Below, one piece after another: positions 9,501 through 18,369 of a stretch of 64,000 nt of DNA. The stretch comes from Pseudoxanthomonas daejeonensis (GTDB lineage: Bacteria; Pseudomonadota; Gammaproteobacteria; Xanthomonadales; Xanthomonadaceae): NCBI RefSeq assembly GCF_010093205.1, contig NZ_PDWN01000002.1:186001-250000 (forward strand), written 5' to 3'. The notes beneath the pieces were generated by a model. It worked only from the letters and a program-made list of their open reading frames with translations, was not told where the DNA came from and did not search any database. Position 1 is the first letter of the stretch, and every line of letters starts with the position of its first letter. The position numbers were made by a program, and so were the translations under genes.

Positions 9501-9718
9501 TGCGAGTCGCGCTTGATGTTCATCGCCTGGTCAAGGCTGCTGCGCATGCCAGTGACGGTGACGGTGTCCAGGGTGGTGGGATCGACCTGCGCGCTGGCCT
9601 GCGCACTGGTGGCCTGCGGCTGCGCCGGATCCTGCGCGAACGCGGGATTGATGATGATGACGCCGCCGACGATGGTGAACATCGCCGTCGACTTGAAGCG
9701 CTTCAGCTTGGAATTCAT
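6521..9718 (-). CDS. TonB-dependent outer-membrane receptor (oligosaccharide-type)
   Basis: A 1065-residue outer-membrane transporter. A signal peptide ends near AFA-Q (28/29); a TonB-box-like DTVTVTG lies at 51-57; the plug runs through about 60-200 with AEDIGKFPDTNLAESLQRITG, VTARGFGP and MVTLNGRQ; the 22-strand barrel follows and ends in the terminal phenylalanine of GVRYSF, the outer-membrane insertion signal. The plug signature and length (over 1000 residues) are those of the large Caulobacter/Xanthomonas receptors used for oligosaccharides such as maltodextrins, xylan or N-glycan fragments. There is no N-terminal sigma-regulator domain. It has its own long leader (9719-10,345) with a LacI-type operator and its own terminator, and heads the sapC-cupin-halogenase-DUF6445 set. 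The precise substrate is unknown. Confidence 0.93.
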   Translation of the reverse strand: MNSKLKRFKSTAMFTIVGGVIIINPAFAQDPAQPQATSAQASAQVDPTTLDTVTVTGMRSSLDQAMNIKRDSHGVVDAISAEDIGKFPDTNLAESLQRITGISIERRDGEGAQVTARGFGPGYNMVTLNGRQIPGADGFSSGGLEIGGVGSGTRGFNFAQLSSDAISGVTVYKTGRANVPSGGIGATIDILTDRPFNHAGGEVVAIAGAKVVTDQSQVLGSDATPELSGIFSYANADKTWGIGLNASLEKRHGGSVQASENGWNVSRWTGTDGKLRPGAVVQNAPDIGQLYSMPNDLRYAFQDFERERVNGQAVLQFAPSDAFTFTLDYTYSTNEISQLRGEQTMWLQNSLSHVTFDGNPEVATPIYIRDIAGSAKDFGFEQQRDEQKYSLGSLGLNARWDVNDRFNLTFDAHNTKVDSRPNDPITGGSSTAFSLAGLAPNRATNNWTQEYWFNGGLPIMTRTLFPSTADAVANTNGVVNPDFAPEQLGTQILRIWSTRQDTEVKQGRIDGELMFDSGRFTFGIDSSDVSMRRLNVDGHGHLMTLGNWGVDDVGQAGGMVDLLNTINIGGLFTDFNANGSPRQAWRGDASQLAQWAEQACASGTAPAAWPDCDSISSRVRTTYDNDNLVEEKTNSVYVQWDQDFMLGSMPAQAVIGVRYEKTDLESTSVIQVPSAIRWMSNNDFGIVRSDELQPFSESNSYNYLLPNLDFSIDLTDDVKGRISASKTIARPPYGNLYAGPNVGGPSGSILFGEQYRATGDAQNPSLLPLESQNFDIGAEWYFAPASFIGVTYWRKKVDNFIGNTVVRENLYGITDPTSGPDAQAALAFLNSGACAAQVTAAGVDPGEGCAGNYTTLFTALAMLRNAGATGGLPAYNGTNVQQISMESQFDIFGEADDPLYMFDVNRPINQRSATLDGWEIGGQYFFGDSGFGILANYTIVDGDVGIDRAADPGTDVFALSGLSDTANAVLMYENYGWSARLAWNWRDEYLLAANQNGNNRNPYFVEEYKQFDLAVAYSFSDHLSVSLEAINLTGEDVRWSARSHNQMVRLVEQAPRYMMGVRYSF

Positions 9719-9937
9719 TGGACTGCCCTCGGCTGTGCATTGGATTGGACGACCGCTGCCTCGACGGCGTTGGACACATCACCCCGGGCCCCGTACGCGG
9801 CATGCGCCGTGGCTCCTGACAGCGCGGGACACTGCAACCTGCAAATGCTCATCTCCCTACCCTCCCCTCTTGCTTCGATTTGTGGATGTATTGCCCTCGC
9901 TGGGGCATTTCAGGCCGCGGTCGACGACCCGTACAAC

Positions 9938-9953
9938 CGGACTTGGAAGTCCG
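9938..9953. repeat. Inverted repeat CGGACTT-GG-AAGTCCG
   Basis: Two perfect 7-base arms around a 2-base centre in the receptor leader. It could be a regulator site or a very tight hairpin; no partner gene is evident. Confidence 0.5.
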
Positions 9954-9962
9954 TCCCTGCGT

Positions 9963-9986
9963 GCCGGCAAATAGACGCCGGCAAAT
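9963..9986. repeat. Direct repeat GCCGGCAAAT, period 14
   Basis: Two exact copies of a 10-base sequence (9963-9972 and 9977-9986) separated by AGAC, about 250 bases upstream of the receptor start. The spacing is near one and a half helical turns. Possible activator or repressor half-sites; this is inference. Confidence 0.5.
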
Positions 9987-10067
9987 CGAATACCAAAGCT
10001 TGTCGTAACGACGCACGATGCGTCCCGCGCGTCGCGGCGGGTGTCATCCGGGCAGCCCGCCCTTGAT

Positions 10068-10081
10068 TGATAGCGCTAACA
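10068..10081. promoter_or_regulatory. LacI-family-type operator (xyl-box-like)
   Basis: TGATAGCGCTAACA is a 14-base palindrome with one mismatched pair around the AGCGCT core typical of LacI-family repressors. It differs by one base from the xyl-box TGGTAGCGCTAACA that I recall for XylR-controlled TonB receptor and glycoside hydrolase genes in Xanthomonas. It lies 350 bases upstream of the receptor start and no LacI-type gene is in the window, so the regulator would act in trans. The sugar is not determined by the site alone. Confidence 0.65.
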
Positions 10082-10345
10082 TTCTCGAGTGGCGCAAGAG
10101 ATAGCACGCACTGATCTGGCCTGTCACAGTGCAGCGCAGCACAAATCCCGTTGCCTGGGTAACGACCCACGTTTAACGGAATCTGAAGGCGCTTAGACAT
10201 ACGAAAATGGAATGCCAAACGCTGCCATTGGGCGCATTGATGCGGATAACGGCGGTCCAGCGCCTGGATTCTGCGTTGCGGCGCTTACAAGCCGGCCTTT
10301 GGCCAGCGCTGTCCTTTTTTAGGCGACCGGGAAAATGACCACCGG

Positions 10346-10897
10346 TTACCTATCAATCGAGTCACGGTAGGCAGCAAGGAATTGCGCCAGCTGCTGGCGC
10401 GTCCGATCGTCGGACAGCCGGCCCTCTGCATCGAAGGCCTGGCCGGCCCGCGAAACCATCAGCCGGCCACCGGACCAGAAGCGCGCACCCAGGGTCCGCA
10501 ATACCGGCAGCCAGGCATCCTGCGCCAGGATCGTGCCGAAGCCACCGGGCGACGCGCCCACCACGGCAACGGGGCGCCCGCCGAATATCGACGGGATGTC
10601 CGCTGCCGGTCGCGACAGCCAGTCGATCGCGTTCTTGAAAACGCCCGGTATGCCGTTGTTGTACTCGGGCGTGGCCAGCAGCAGGCCCTCGCACTCGAGG
10701 ACCCTGGCCTTCAACGCGACCACTGCTTCGGGCAATCCTGCGCGCTGCTCCAGGTCACCATCGTAGAGCGGGATGCCATGCAGGGTCGCCAGTTCAAGCT
10801 CCACGCCCGGCACGGCGAGCTCGCGGGCCGCGCGCAACAGTGCGGTGTTGAACGACCCCGCTCGCAAGCTGCCGGAAATACCGAGTATCCGTGCCAT
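10346..10897 (-). CDS. NAD(P)H-dependent FMN reductase (flavodoxin fold)
   Basis: A 183-residue protein of the NADPH-dependent FMN reductase family (ChrR/YieF-like). The FMN-phosphate loop GSLRAGSFN lies at about residues 9-17, and the TPEYNNGIPGVFKNAIDW block near 75-92 and GGRPVAVVGASPGGFG near 105-120 are characteristic. It reduces FMN or quinones with NAD(P)H in the cytoplasm. It follows pncB by 81 bases on the same strand. It is a possible source of reduced flavin for the halogenase at 2793, but a general quinone/chromate-reductase role is at least as likely. Confidence 0.88.
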   Translation of the reverse strand: MARILGISGSLRAGSFNTALLRAARELAVPGVELELATLHGIPLYDGDLEQRAGLPEAVVALKARVLECEGLLLATPEYNNGIPGVFKNAIDWLSRPAADIPSIFGGRPVAVVGASPGGFGTILAQDAWLPVLRTLGARFWSGGRLMVSRAGQAFDAEGRLSDDRTRQQLAQFLAAYRDSIDR

Positions 10898-10978
10898 CGC
10901 GTTCTCCTGTTTCTTCCGTGGAACCCCGGCTTGCGCCGGGTTGCGGCCACAGCATAGCCGGCGCGAGTGCGCGCCTTC

Positions 10979-12172
10979 CTAGGGTTCCGCGGCGGGAACG
11001 GCGAATACCTGGCGCAGGTAGGCCAGGTAGCCCGGGTCGTCGCACATCGTCTTGCCTGGCGTGTCGCTGAGCTTGGCCACGGGCTGTCCATTGCAGCGCA
11101 CCATCTTCAGCACGATCTGCAGCGCTTTCGGGCCGAGGTCGTTGGTCAGGTGGGTGCCCACTCCGAAAGACATCCGGCAGCGGCCGCGGAAATGTGCGTA
11201 CAGCGCCATGACCCGTTCCATGTCCAGGCCGTCGCTGAACACCAGCGTCCGGGTCATCGGGTCGATCCGGTGCGCGTGCAGGTGGGCGATGATCCGCTCG
11301 CCCCACTCGAACGGGTCGCCCGAATCGTGGCGCATGCCGTCGAAGAGCTTGCAGAAGTACAGGTCGAAGTCGCGCAGGAACGCCTCCAGCCCGATCACGT
11401 CGGTCAGGGCGATGCCGAGGTCGCCGCGGTACTCGCGCGCCCAGCTGTCGAAGGCCGCCACCTGCGAGTCGCGCAAGCGTGGACCCAGCGCCTGGAACGC
11501 CTGCAGCCATTCGTGGGCCATCGTGCCCTGGGGCACCAGCCCGTGTTTCATGGCGAAGTGCACGTTCGAGGTCCCCGCGAAGCGCGTGCCGAGCGTCTCC
11601 CGCAACTGCACCACCACTTCGTCGTGCCAGGCATGCGACCAGCGCCGGCGGGTCCCGAAGTCGGTGAGCGTGCAGTCCTCGAACCCGACCGCATCGCGCA
11701 GGCGCACGGCCTTGGCGTGCAGGCGGCGCAGGCCTTCGTCGCGATCCGCCGGGCCGTGTTCGGCCCGCATGTAGACCTCGCTGACGATCGCCAGCAGCGG
11801 GACCTCGAACAGGATCGTGTGCAGCCACGGGCCACGCAGACGCAGTTCGATGCCCCCGGGTTCGGTGTCCGAGCGGCGCAACTGCACGTACTTGCGGTCG
11901 AACTGGAAAAGGCCGAGGAAGTCGACGAAATCGGGCTTGATGAAGCGCAGCCCGCGCAGGTAGCCCAGCTCGTCGGGGCGCATGCGCAACGCGCACAACG
12001 CGTCGATCTGCGCCGAGATCGCGTCCAGGTGCGGCGCCAGGTCCACGCCGGGACTGCGGCAGCGGAACAGGTACTCCACCTGCGCGCCCGGATGCTGGTG
12101 CAGCACCGCCTGCATCATCGTGAACTTGTACAGGTCGGTGTCGAGCAATGACGGAATGATCGGCATGGACAC
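10979..12172 (-). CDS. pncB: Nicotinate phosphoribosyltransferase
   Basis: A 397-residue enzyme matching PncB in length and landmarks: [16 protein letters not shown] at the N-terminus, [22 protein letters not shown] around residues 205-225 (the histidine in the latter part is the usual phosphorylated one), and VFSDGLD then [11 protein letters not shown] near the C-terminus for phosphoribosyl binding. It makes nicotinate mononucleotide from nicotinate, PRPP and ATP in the NAD salvage (Preiss-Handler) pathway. It starts 15 bases after a glycosyltransferase gene on the same strand, and so probably shares its transcript. Confidence 0.95.
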   Translation of the reverse strand: MSMPIIPSLLDTDLYKFTMMQAVLHQHPGAQVEYLFRCRSPGVDLAPHLDAISAQIDALCALRMRPDELGYLRGLRFIKPDFVDFLGLFQFDRKYVQLRRSDTEPGGIELRLRGPWLHTILFEVPLLAIVSEVYMRAEHGPADRDEGLRRLHAKAVRLRDAVGFEDCTLTDFGTRRRWSHAWHDEVVVQLRETLGTRFAGTSNVHFAMKHGLVPQGTMAHEWLQAFQALGPRLRDSQVAAFDSWAREYRGDLGIALTDVIGLEAFLRDFDLYFCKLFDGMRHDSGDPFEWGERIIAHLHAHRIDPMTRTLVFSDGLDMERVMALYAHFRGRCRMSFGVGTHLTNDLGPKALQIVLKMVRCNGQPVAKLSDTPGKTMCDDPGYLAYLRQVFAVPAAEP

Positions 12173-12187
12173 CTCGGGGAAAAAGGG

Positions 12188-13045
12188 TCAGCGCGGAACC
12201 AGCGCGCGAGGCAGGCGTGCGAGGAAATGCATCCAGATCGCCGCGAACACACCCAGCCGCGTGGCCAGGCCTCGGCGTGGGGCCTCGAACTTTCCGAAGT
12301 ACCGCCACAGGCCGCGATGCTTGTGCCATTCCACGAAAACCGGCCGCGAGCGGCTGGACACGCCACGCACGTGCAGCACCGGGACGTCGTTGGCGACCGC
12401 CACCGCCGCACCGGCCTCGCGCGCGCGCCGGCACAGGTCCAGGTCCTCGGCGTGCAGCCGGTATCCTTCGTCGAAGCCGCCGATTCGCTCGAACAGCGTG
12501 CGCTGCATGAGCATCAGCGCGCCCGATACCGACTCCACCGACTGCAGTGCGCAGGCCGGATCGACGGGCACGTCGAGCCGGGCCGCGGCTGCCGGCGTGC
12601 GCAGCATCGCGGCGAAATCGGGATCGTGCCGTCGTGCCGCTCCATCGCGCTCGCCGTCCTCGCCATGCAGGTCGGCGCCGAGCAGGGCCGCATCGCCCAG
12701 TGCAAGCGCATGCGCGCGCAGGCGCGCCAGCGAGTCGGGGCGGACCTGCAGGTCGGGATTGACGAAGGCCAGCCAGGGCGCGTCGCTGTCGGCTGCCCCC
12801 TGGTTGCAGGCGACGGCAAAGCCGGGGTTATCGGGGTTGGCGATGAAATGCAGGCGGGAATCGGCCAGGGCATGCCGCTGCAGGATCTCCAGCGTGCCGT
12901 CGTCCGAGCCATTGTCGACTACCCGGATCTGGACCACGCCGTTGGCCGAACGCAGGCGCAGCAGGCAGCCGTCCAGGGTCGAGGCGCTGCGGTAGCTGAC
13001 CACCACCGCGGCAATGCCGTCGCCGTCGACCGGCGCGCCGCTCAC
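12188..13045 (-). CDS. Family 2 glycosyltransferase
   Basis: A 285-residue GT-A fold transferase: IAAVVVSYRSASTLDGCL at the start, VVDNGSDDGT near residue 40, GFAVACNQGA, the metal-site equivalent VNPDLQV near 100, then ESVSGALMLMQRTLFERIGGFDEGY and HAEDLDLCRRAREAG, all as in rhamnosyltransferase-like GT2 enzymes. It starts at a GTG (13,045) that overlaps the stop of the preceding GT2-like gene in a GTGA junction; the longer frame upstream is not family-like. Acceptor and donor are unknown. A role in cell-surface glycan synthesis is the family-level expectation. Confidence 0.85.
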   Translation of the reverse strand: MSGAPVDGDGIAAVVVSYRSASTLDGCLLRLRSANGVVQIRVVDNGSDDGTLEILQRHALADSRLHFIANPDNPGFAVACNQGAADSDAPWLAFVNPDLQVRPDSLARLRAHALALGDAALLGADLHGEDGERDGAARRHDPDFAAMLRTPAAAARLDVPVDPACALQSVESVSGALMLMQRTLFERIGGFDEGYRLHAEDLDLCRRAREAGAAVAVANDVPVLHVRGVSSRSRPVFVEWHKHRGLWRYFGKFEAPRRGLATRLGVFAAIWMHFLARLPRALVPR

Positions 13046-13917
13046 GGCGCGTCCCCTGCGACCGACGCGGCAGCAAAGAGATCGTGCTGCGGGGTGTCGC
13101 GCAGCTGCGCGTGCAGGGCCTGCAACCGCTCCCGCTGCTCGCGCAGCGGGTCGTGCATCAGGAAGCCGGCCAGCCGCGAATGCCAGGCCGGCCAGCGCGC
13201 CGCCAGCGCATCCAGGTCTCCGTCGGCCGGCCCGCCTTCGCCGCCGCGTGCCACGAATGCGGTTTCGCACAGCACGTTGCGCCAGCCCAGGCCGGACAGG
13301 CGCAGCGAGAGATCGGTAAGCGCGGCATACCAGGAGGCAAAGCTGGCGGTGTCCAGGCCACCGGCACGCTGCCGGGCACTGCCGCGCAGCGCGACGGCGT
13401 GCCCGACCGCGGCCGGCAGCTCCGGATGCCGCGGGGCCATCGCCGCGCAGGCCTGCACGGTCAGCGCCTGATCGACGGGTGGCGGTGAAATCTCGCCGAG
13501 GCGCGGCCAGCCGGCGGTCTCGCCGGCATTGCACCACGGCGTGGCCGTGGCGATCGCCGCATCACGGGCCAGGCATGCCGCCAGTTGCGCCAGCCAGCCC
13601 GGCAGCGGTTGCGCGTCGGAGGCCAGCACGACCACGTCGGCATCGCCGCAGGCCTGCAGCATTTCCTGCAGGTGCGCCGACTCCCCGATCGGGCTCGCGC
13701 GGCGCGTGTACTCGGCCTGCAGGCGCGTGCGCAGCAGCCAGCGTTCGACGATTTCGATCCCGCGCGGGCCGGCCTGCGCGTCGTCGGCAAGCCAGATCGA
13801 AGTGCCCGCCGGTGTCGCCGCCTCCAGCGCCGCCAGGCATGCATCCAGTGCATCCTCGTCGGCAGCGAGCGGCAACAGCACGATAGGCAGGTGGCTCACG
13901 GGTGGACGTGGACTCAT
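13042..13917 (-). CDS. GT2-like protein, possibly a divergent partner glycosyltransferase
   Basis: A 291-residue protein with a GT-A-like N-terminal half (LPIVLLPLAADEDALDACL, then SIWLADDAQAG, VVVLASDAQPLPGWLAQL), but a weak metal-site equivalent (ASDAQP instead of a clear DxD) and a less conserved C-terminal half. It ends ASVAGDAP and shares a 4-base GTGA overlap with the next GT2 gene, so the two are translationally coupled and may act together. It may be a divergent or inactive paralogue. No signal peptide or membrane segment is apparent. Confidence 0.7.
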   Translation of the reverse strand: MSPRPPVSHLPIVLLPLAADEDALDACLAALEAATPAGTSIWLADDAQAGPRGIEIVERWLLRTRLQAEYTRRASPIGESAHLQEMLQACGDADVVVLASDAQPLPGWLAQLAACLARDAAIATATPWCNAGETAGWPRLGEISPPPVDQALTVQACAAMAPRHPELPAAVGHAVALRGSARQRAGGLDTASFASWYAALTDLSLRLSGLGWRNVLCETAFVARGGEGGPADGDLDALAARWPAWHSRLAGFLMHDPLREQRERLQALHAQLRDTPQHDLFAAASVAGDAP

Positions 13918-13991
13918 CGGGCGACCGCACCGACTTTAGCAGGGCGCCGTCGGGCCCTGCCGCAGGACGCCGGGCAGCTGCAGCCAAGGAA

Positions 13992-14012
13992 GCGGCGCCC
14001 CGAGGGCGCCGC
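13992..14012 (-). terminator. Possible purL terminator hairpin
   Basis: A 9-bp GC-only stem (GCGGCGCCC / GGGCGCCGC) with a CGA loop lies 27 bases after the purL stop on the minus strand. Only a weak T-rich stretch (TTCCTTGG) follows, so termination efficiency is uncertain. Confidence 0.5.
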
Positions 14013-14038
14013 CGGTTCATCGAGTCCTGGACCGGCCT

Positions 14039-17000
14039 TCAGCCGACCCAGACCCGCGCGTTGCGGAACATGCGCATCCACGGCGACATGTCATCCCAGC
14101 CGTCCGGGTGCCAGCTCAGGTTGACGCTGCGCGCCACGCGCTCCGGATGCGGCATCAGGATCGTCGCGCGGCCGTCTTCACTGGACAGGCCGGTGATGCC
14201 GTCGGGCGAGCCGTTGGGATTGAGCGGGTACTGCATGGCCGCCTGGCCGTGTCCGTCCACGAAACGCAATGCGACCCTGGCCGCGGCCTGGTCGACCGCG
14301 CTGTCGAACTCGGCCCGGCCCTCGCCGTGCGCCACCGCCACCGGAATGCGCGAGCCGGCCATCCCGCGCAGCAGGATCGATGGCGACTCGACCACCTCCA
14401 GCAGGCTGGTCCGCGCCTCGAACTGCTCGCTGCGGTTGCGCAGGAACTTCGGCCAGTGCTGCGCGCCGGGAATGATGTCCTTGAGCTGGCTCATCATCTG
14501 GCAGCCGTTGCACACGCCCAGCGAGAAGGTGTCGGGACGGGCGAAGAACGCGGCGAACGCATCGCGCATCGCTTCGCGCTCCAGCACCGAGGTGGCCCAG
14601 CCGCGACCGGCACCGAGCACGTCGCCGTAGCTGAAGCCGCCACACGCCGCCAGCCCGGCGAAACCCTCCAGGCCGATGCGCCCTGCGACCAGATCGCTCA
14701 TGTGCACGTCGACGGGCACGAATCCGGCGCGGTCGAACGCGCGCGCCATCTCGATGTGGCTGTTGACGCCTTGTTCGCGCAGGATGGCCACGCGCGGGCG
14801 CGCCCCGGTCGCGATGAACGGCGCCGCCACGTCCTCGGCCGGATCGAAGGTCAGCTTCGGCTTCAGTCCCGGCGCCGTGAAATCGCGCGCGACGGCACGC
14901 TCGGCATCGGCGCTTTCCGGGTTGTCGCGCAACTTCTGCATCGCGTGGGTGACCGACCACCAGGCGTCGAACAGTTCCTCCCAGCGCCACTCGGCCAACA
15001 GCTCGCCGTCGCGGCGCACGCGTACGCGCGGCACCGCGCTCGGGCGCGCGATGCGCTGCGTGCATTCGGTCAGCGCATGGCGCTCGACCAGGTCGGCGAA
15101 TGCGGCACGATCCTCGTCGGCCACCTGCACAACCGCGCCGAGCTCCTCGTTGAACAGGGTCCGGAACGGATCGTCACCCCAGGCATCCAGGGTGATGTCC
15201 AGGCCGCGACGCGACGCGAACGCCATTTCGCACAACGCGGCGAAGGCGCCACCGTCGCTGCGGTCGTGGTAGGCCAGCAGCAGGCCGGCTTCGCGTGCCG
15301 CGCGGATCAGTTCGAAGAACGCGCGCAGGCGTTCGGGCTCGTCCAGGTCCGGCCCTTCGCCGCCGAAAGCCGGCAACGCGGCGCCGTCGGCATGCACCTG
15401 GGCCAGCACCGAACCGCCCAGGCGCTGCTTGCCGCCGCCCAGGCCGATCAGCCACAGCTCGCTGTCGTCGCCGTCGGCCAGCAGCGGCGTGAGCTGGCCG
15501 CGCACATCGACCACCGGCGCGAACGCGGTGATGATCAGCGAGACCGGCGACACCGACTTGTGCGCCTGGCCATCGGCCTGCCACTGGGCCTGCATCGACA
15601 GCGAGTCCTTGCCTACCGGGATGGAGATATCCAGGTCCGGGCACAGTTCCATGCCGACCGCGCGGACGGCGTCGTACAGCAAGGCGTCCTCGCCCGGGTG
15701 CCCGCACGCGGCCATCCAGTTGGCCGACAGCTTGACCGTATCCAGCGCTTCCACCGGCGCGGCGCAGAGATTGGTGACCGCCTCGCCGACCGCCATGCGC
15801 GCGGCAGCGGCCGAGTCGAGCAGCGCCAGCGGGGTGCGCTCGCCGAGGGACATCGCCTCGCCGGCGACGCCGTCGTAGTCGGCCAGGGTGATCGCGCAGT
15901 CGGCCAGCGGCAGCTGCCAGGGGCCGATCATCTGTTCGCGCGCGGTCAGGCCACCGACGCTGCGGTCGCCGATCGTGACCAGGAAGCTCTTGGAAGCCAC
16001 GGTCGGATGGGCGAGGACGCGCAGGCCGGCCTGGTGCAGGTCGAGCCCCGCGGTGGCCAACACCGGCCAGCGTGGCGCCGGCGGTTGCGCGCTGTCGCGA
16101 TGCATCTTCGGCGGCTTGCCGAACAGCACGTCCATCGGCAGGTCGATCGGCGCGTCGGCCGGGGTGTGCCCCGGGGCGGCGCCGTAGGCGACGACAAGAT
16201 GTTCTTCGGCGGTGGCCACGCCCACGGCGGCGAACGGGCAGCGCTCGCGCGCGCAGATCGCGGCGAACTCCTCCAGCCGGTCGGCCGGCACGCCGAGCAC
16301 GTAGCGCTCCTGCGATTCGTTGCACCACAGTTCCAGCGGCGACAGCGACGGATCGTCGGTCGGCACCTTGCCCAGGTCGATCACCCCGCCCACGCCCGAA
16401 TCGTGCAGCAGCTCGGGAATCGCGTTGGACAGGCCACCCGCGCCCACGTCGTGGAAGAAGTGGATCGGGTTGTCCGCGCCCAGCGCCACGCAGCGGTCGA
16501 TGACCTCCTGGCAGCGGCGCTCCATCTCCGGGTTGTCGCGCTGCACGCTGGCGAAATCCAGGTCCTCGGCGCTCTCGCCCGAGGCCACGGAACTGGCCGC
16601 GCCACCGCCCAGCCCGATCAGCATCGCCGGGCCACCCAGCACGATCACCGCGTCGCCCGGCTGCAGGCGGATCTTGTCGACCTGGATCCGGTCGATCGCA
16701 CCCAGGCCGCCGGCCAGCATGATCGGTTTGTCGTACGCGCGGGTCAGCGGGCTTCCGTCGGACGCACCGCCTTCCGGCAGCTCGAAACTGCGGAAATAGC
16801 CGAGCAGGTTGGGCCGGCCGAACTCGTTATTGAAGGCGGCGCCGCCCAGCGGGCCGTCGAGCATGATCTCCAGCGCGGGCGCCATGCGCGGGTTGAGCGC
16901 GCGCTGGCCTTCCCACGGCTGCGGCAGCGCCGGGATGCGCAGGTGCGACACCGAGAAGCCGGTCAGGCCGGCCTTGGGCTTGCCACCGCGACCGGTCGCG

Positions 17001-17944
17001 CCTTCGTCGCGGATCTCGCCGCCTGCGCCGGTGGCGGCGCCGGGGAAGGGCGAGATCGCGGTCGGATGGTTGTGGGTCTCGACCTTGATCTGGAACGCGG
17101 ACGGCACCGCGGCTTCGGTGCGGTACTCGCCGGTCTTCGGGTCCGGGCGGTAGCGCGCCGCGACATGGCCCTCGATCACCGCGGCGTTGTCGCTGTAGGC
17201 GCTCAACGTGTGCTGCGGGGTCTTCTGGTGGGTGTTCTTGATCATCCGGAACAGGGAGCGCTCCTGCTCCTGCCCGTCGATGGTCCAGCTCGCGTTGAAG
17301 ATCTTGTGCCGGCAGTGCTCGGAGTTCGCCTGGGCGAACATCATCAGCTCCACATCCGACGGATCGCGGCCCAGTTCGCCGAAGCGCGCGCGCAGGTAAT
17401 CGACTTCGTCTTCGGCCAGGGCCAGGCCCAGGCGCCGGTTGGCGGCCTCGAGATCGTCCAGGGCGATCCGCTCGAGCCTGCCGCGCGGCGCCGAGGCGAA
17501 CAGCGCCTGCGCGGCGTCGCGCGTATCCAGCAGCGACTGGGTCATCGGATCGTGCAGCAGCCGGGCCAGCGCCAGCTGCACGGCCCCATCGGCCGGCCAG
17601 CCGGCCAGGTCCAGGCGCAGGCCGCGTTCGACCCGCGCGACGGGCAGGCCGGCGCCCTGCAACAGCTCGGTGGCCTTGCTCGACCATGGCGAGCGCGTGC
17701 CCAGTCGCGGCACCACGTAGCGCGACAGCGCGCCGTCGGCACGCGGCGCTTCGGCATCGCCGGCCTGGAGGATGCGGTGGAGGGCGGCAGGGTCGACCGG
17801 CGCGGACGCGGTGCCGGCCGGCTGGACGAAATACACGTGCCAGGCGCCTTCGATGCGAAGGCCGGGAACCAGGGACTGCAGGCGGGATTGGAGCCGCTGC
17901 CTGCGGAACGGCGAAAGGGCGGTCGCGCCCTCGAGGACGATCAT
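14039..17944 (-). CDS. purL: Phosphoribosylformylglycinamidine synthase (FGAM synthase)
   Basis: A 1301-residue single-chain PurL of the large proteobacterial type. It converts FGAR, glutamine and ATP to FGAM in purine synthesis. The N-terminal PurS-like domain is followed by two AIRS-type halves ([19 protein letters not shown] near 300, and a second with [18 protein letters not shown]), and a C-terminal glutaminase with [12 protein letters not shown] (nucleophile cysteine), HGEGR and PHPERV. I start it at the ATG at 17,944 ([16 protein letters not shown]), which matches the known N-terminus; a longer frame to 18,178 is not homologous. It has a 425-base upstream gap to dsbC and probably its own promoter. 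Confidence 0.98.
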   Translation of the reverse strand: MIVLEGATALSPFRRQRLQSRLQSLVPGLRIEGAWHVYFVQPAGTASAPVDPAALHRILQAGDAEAPRADGALSRYVVPRLGTRSPWSSKATELLQGAGLPVARVERGLRLDLAGWPADGAVQLALARLLHDPMTQSLLDTRDAAQALFASAPRGRLERIALDDLEAANRRLGLALAEDEVDYLRARFGELGRDPSDVELMMFAQANSEHCRHKIFNASWTIDGQEQERSLFRMIKNTHQKTPQHTLSAYSDNAAVIEGHVAARYRPDPKTGEYRTEAAVPSAFQIKVETHNHPTAISPFPGAATGAGGEIRDEGATGRGGKPKAGLTGFSVSHLRIPALPQPWEGQRALNPRMAPALEIMLDGPLGGAAFNNEFGRPNLLGYFRSFELPEGGASDGSPLTRAYDKPIMLAGGLGAIDRIQVDKIRLQPGDAVIVLGGPAMLIGLGGGAASSVASGESAEDLDFASVQRDNPEMERRCQEVIDRCVALGADNPIHFFHDVGAGGLSNAIPELLHDSGVGGVIDLGKVPTDDPSLSPLELWCNESQERYVLGVPADRLEEFAAICARERCPFAAVGVATAEEHLVVAYGAAPGHTPADAPIDLPMDVLFGKPPKMHRDSAQPPAPRWPVLATAGLDLHQAGLRVLAHPTVASKSFLVTIGDRSVGGLTAREQMIGPWQLPLADCAITLADYDGVAGEAMSLGERTPLALLDSAAAARMAVGEAVTNLCAAPVEALDTVKLSANWMAACGHPGEDALLYDAVRAVGMELCPDLDISIPVGKDSLSMQAQWQADGQAHKSVSPVSLIITAFAPVVDVRGQLTPLLADGDDSELWLIGLGGGKQRLGGSVLAQVHADGAALPAFGGEGPDLDEPERLRAFFELIRAAREAGLLLAYHDRSDGGAFAALCEMAFASRRGLDITLDAWGDDPFRTLFNEELGAVVQVADEDRAAFADLVERHALTECTQRIARPSAVPRVRVRRDGELLAEWRWEELFDAWWSVTHAMQKLRDNPESADAERAVARDFTAPGLKPKLTFDPAEDVAAPFIATGARPRVAILREQGVNSHIEMARAFDRAGFVPVDVHMSDLVAGRIGLEGFAGLAACGGFSYGDVLGAGRGWATSVLEREAMRDAFAAFFARPDTFSLGVCNGCQMMSQLKDIIPGAQHWPKFLRNRSEQFEARTSLLEVVESPSILLRGMAGSRIPVAVAHGEGRAEFDSAVDQAAARVALRFVDGHGQAAMQYPLNPNGSPDGITGLSSEDGRATILMPHPERVARSVNLSWHPDGWDDMSPWMRMFRNARVWVG

Positions 17945-18215
17945 GTCCGGGGAAGTCGCACGGGGGAAAGGCCGTCCATTGTACCGGAGGGCGCCAGCCT
18001 GGGCCGCAGCCGCTGCACCGTGCGGGTCGAGCCGGCCATGGGCAGGCCATCCGCTGGCGCGGCAGCCTTGCCGGCCCGGCAGGAACGATCGCGCCATTGC
18101 GGTAACGGTCGCAATGGCGGCCCCGTTATCAGGGCGGGCAACGGCCTCGCGTTGCGGCAGCCGAGGTGTCGTGGTCATGCCCGCTGCTGCACCGGCAGCA
18201 GCGCGGCCCGGCGGG

Positions 18216-18250
18216 TGTAGGAGCGGACTTCAGGCCGCGAAACCGACGCC
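18216..18250 (+). repeat. GTAG-type REP-like element
   Basis: TGTAGGAGCGGACTTCAGG-CCGCGA... shows the GTAG head and a short GCGG/CCGC stem, as in the SMAG/GTAG REP families of Stenotrophomonas and relatives. Related copies occur at 21,105, 21,168, 39,979 and 40,030 of this window. Confidence 0.7.
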
Positions 18251-18289
18251 ACCGGCACAGGTAGCGCCCCCCGCTGCTCTGGAGGTCCT

Positions 18290-18318
18290 GTCAGGAGCGG
18301 ACGGCGACTCCCCGCTCC
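18290..18318 (+). repeat. Degenerate REP-like hairpin
   Basis: Contains GGAGCGG (18,294-18,300) and its perfect complement CCGCTCC (18,312-18,318) around an 11-base loop. It retains the GGAGCGGA core of the REP family without the GTAG head. Confidence 0.5.
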
Positions 18319-18369
18319 AGTGGTCCTGGTGTCGCGCTCATGTCCGCACCTTTCGGAATGCGGGCCTGC

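Larger units (their letters stand above)
9719..10345. other. 627-base non-coding leader of the TonB receptor
   Basis: No convincing gene lies here. The region is visibly less GC-rich than its surroundings and contains the LacI-type operator (10,068-10,081), a 10-bp direct repeat (9963-9986) and a small inverted repeat (9938-9953). Small reading frames within it have no ribosome sites or family-like sequence. The upstream end also takes the downstream flank of the FMN reductase gene. Confidence 0.7.
17945..18369. other. Intergenic purL-dsbC region with REP-like elements
   Basis: No gene is supported here. It holds one clear GTAG-type REP-like element (18,216-18,250) and a degenerate hairpin (18,290-18,318). 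The rest would have to carry the purL promoter; I could not pick a clear purine-repressor site. Confidence 0.6.

Noticed and set aside
10285-10318. Hairpin-plus-T-run on the plus strand near the FMN reductase end
   Set aside because: The stem has a mismatch and the T-run is on the strand opposite the neighbouring gene, so no transcript is known to need it.
14108-18220. A 1370-codon open frame on the plus strand opposite purL
   Set aside because: It is antisense to an unambiguous purL with conserved motifs. High GC and codon bias leave the opposite frame open; its translation is rich in Arg/Gln/His/Val and resembles no protein.
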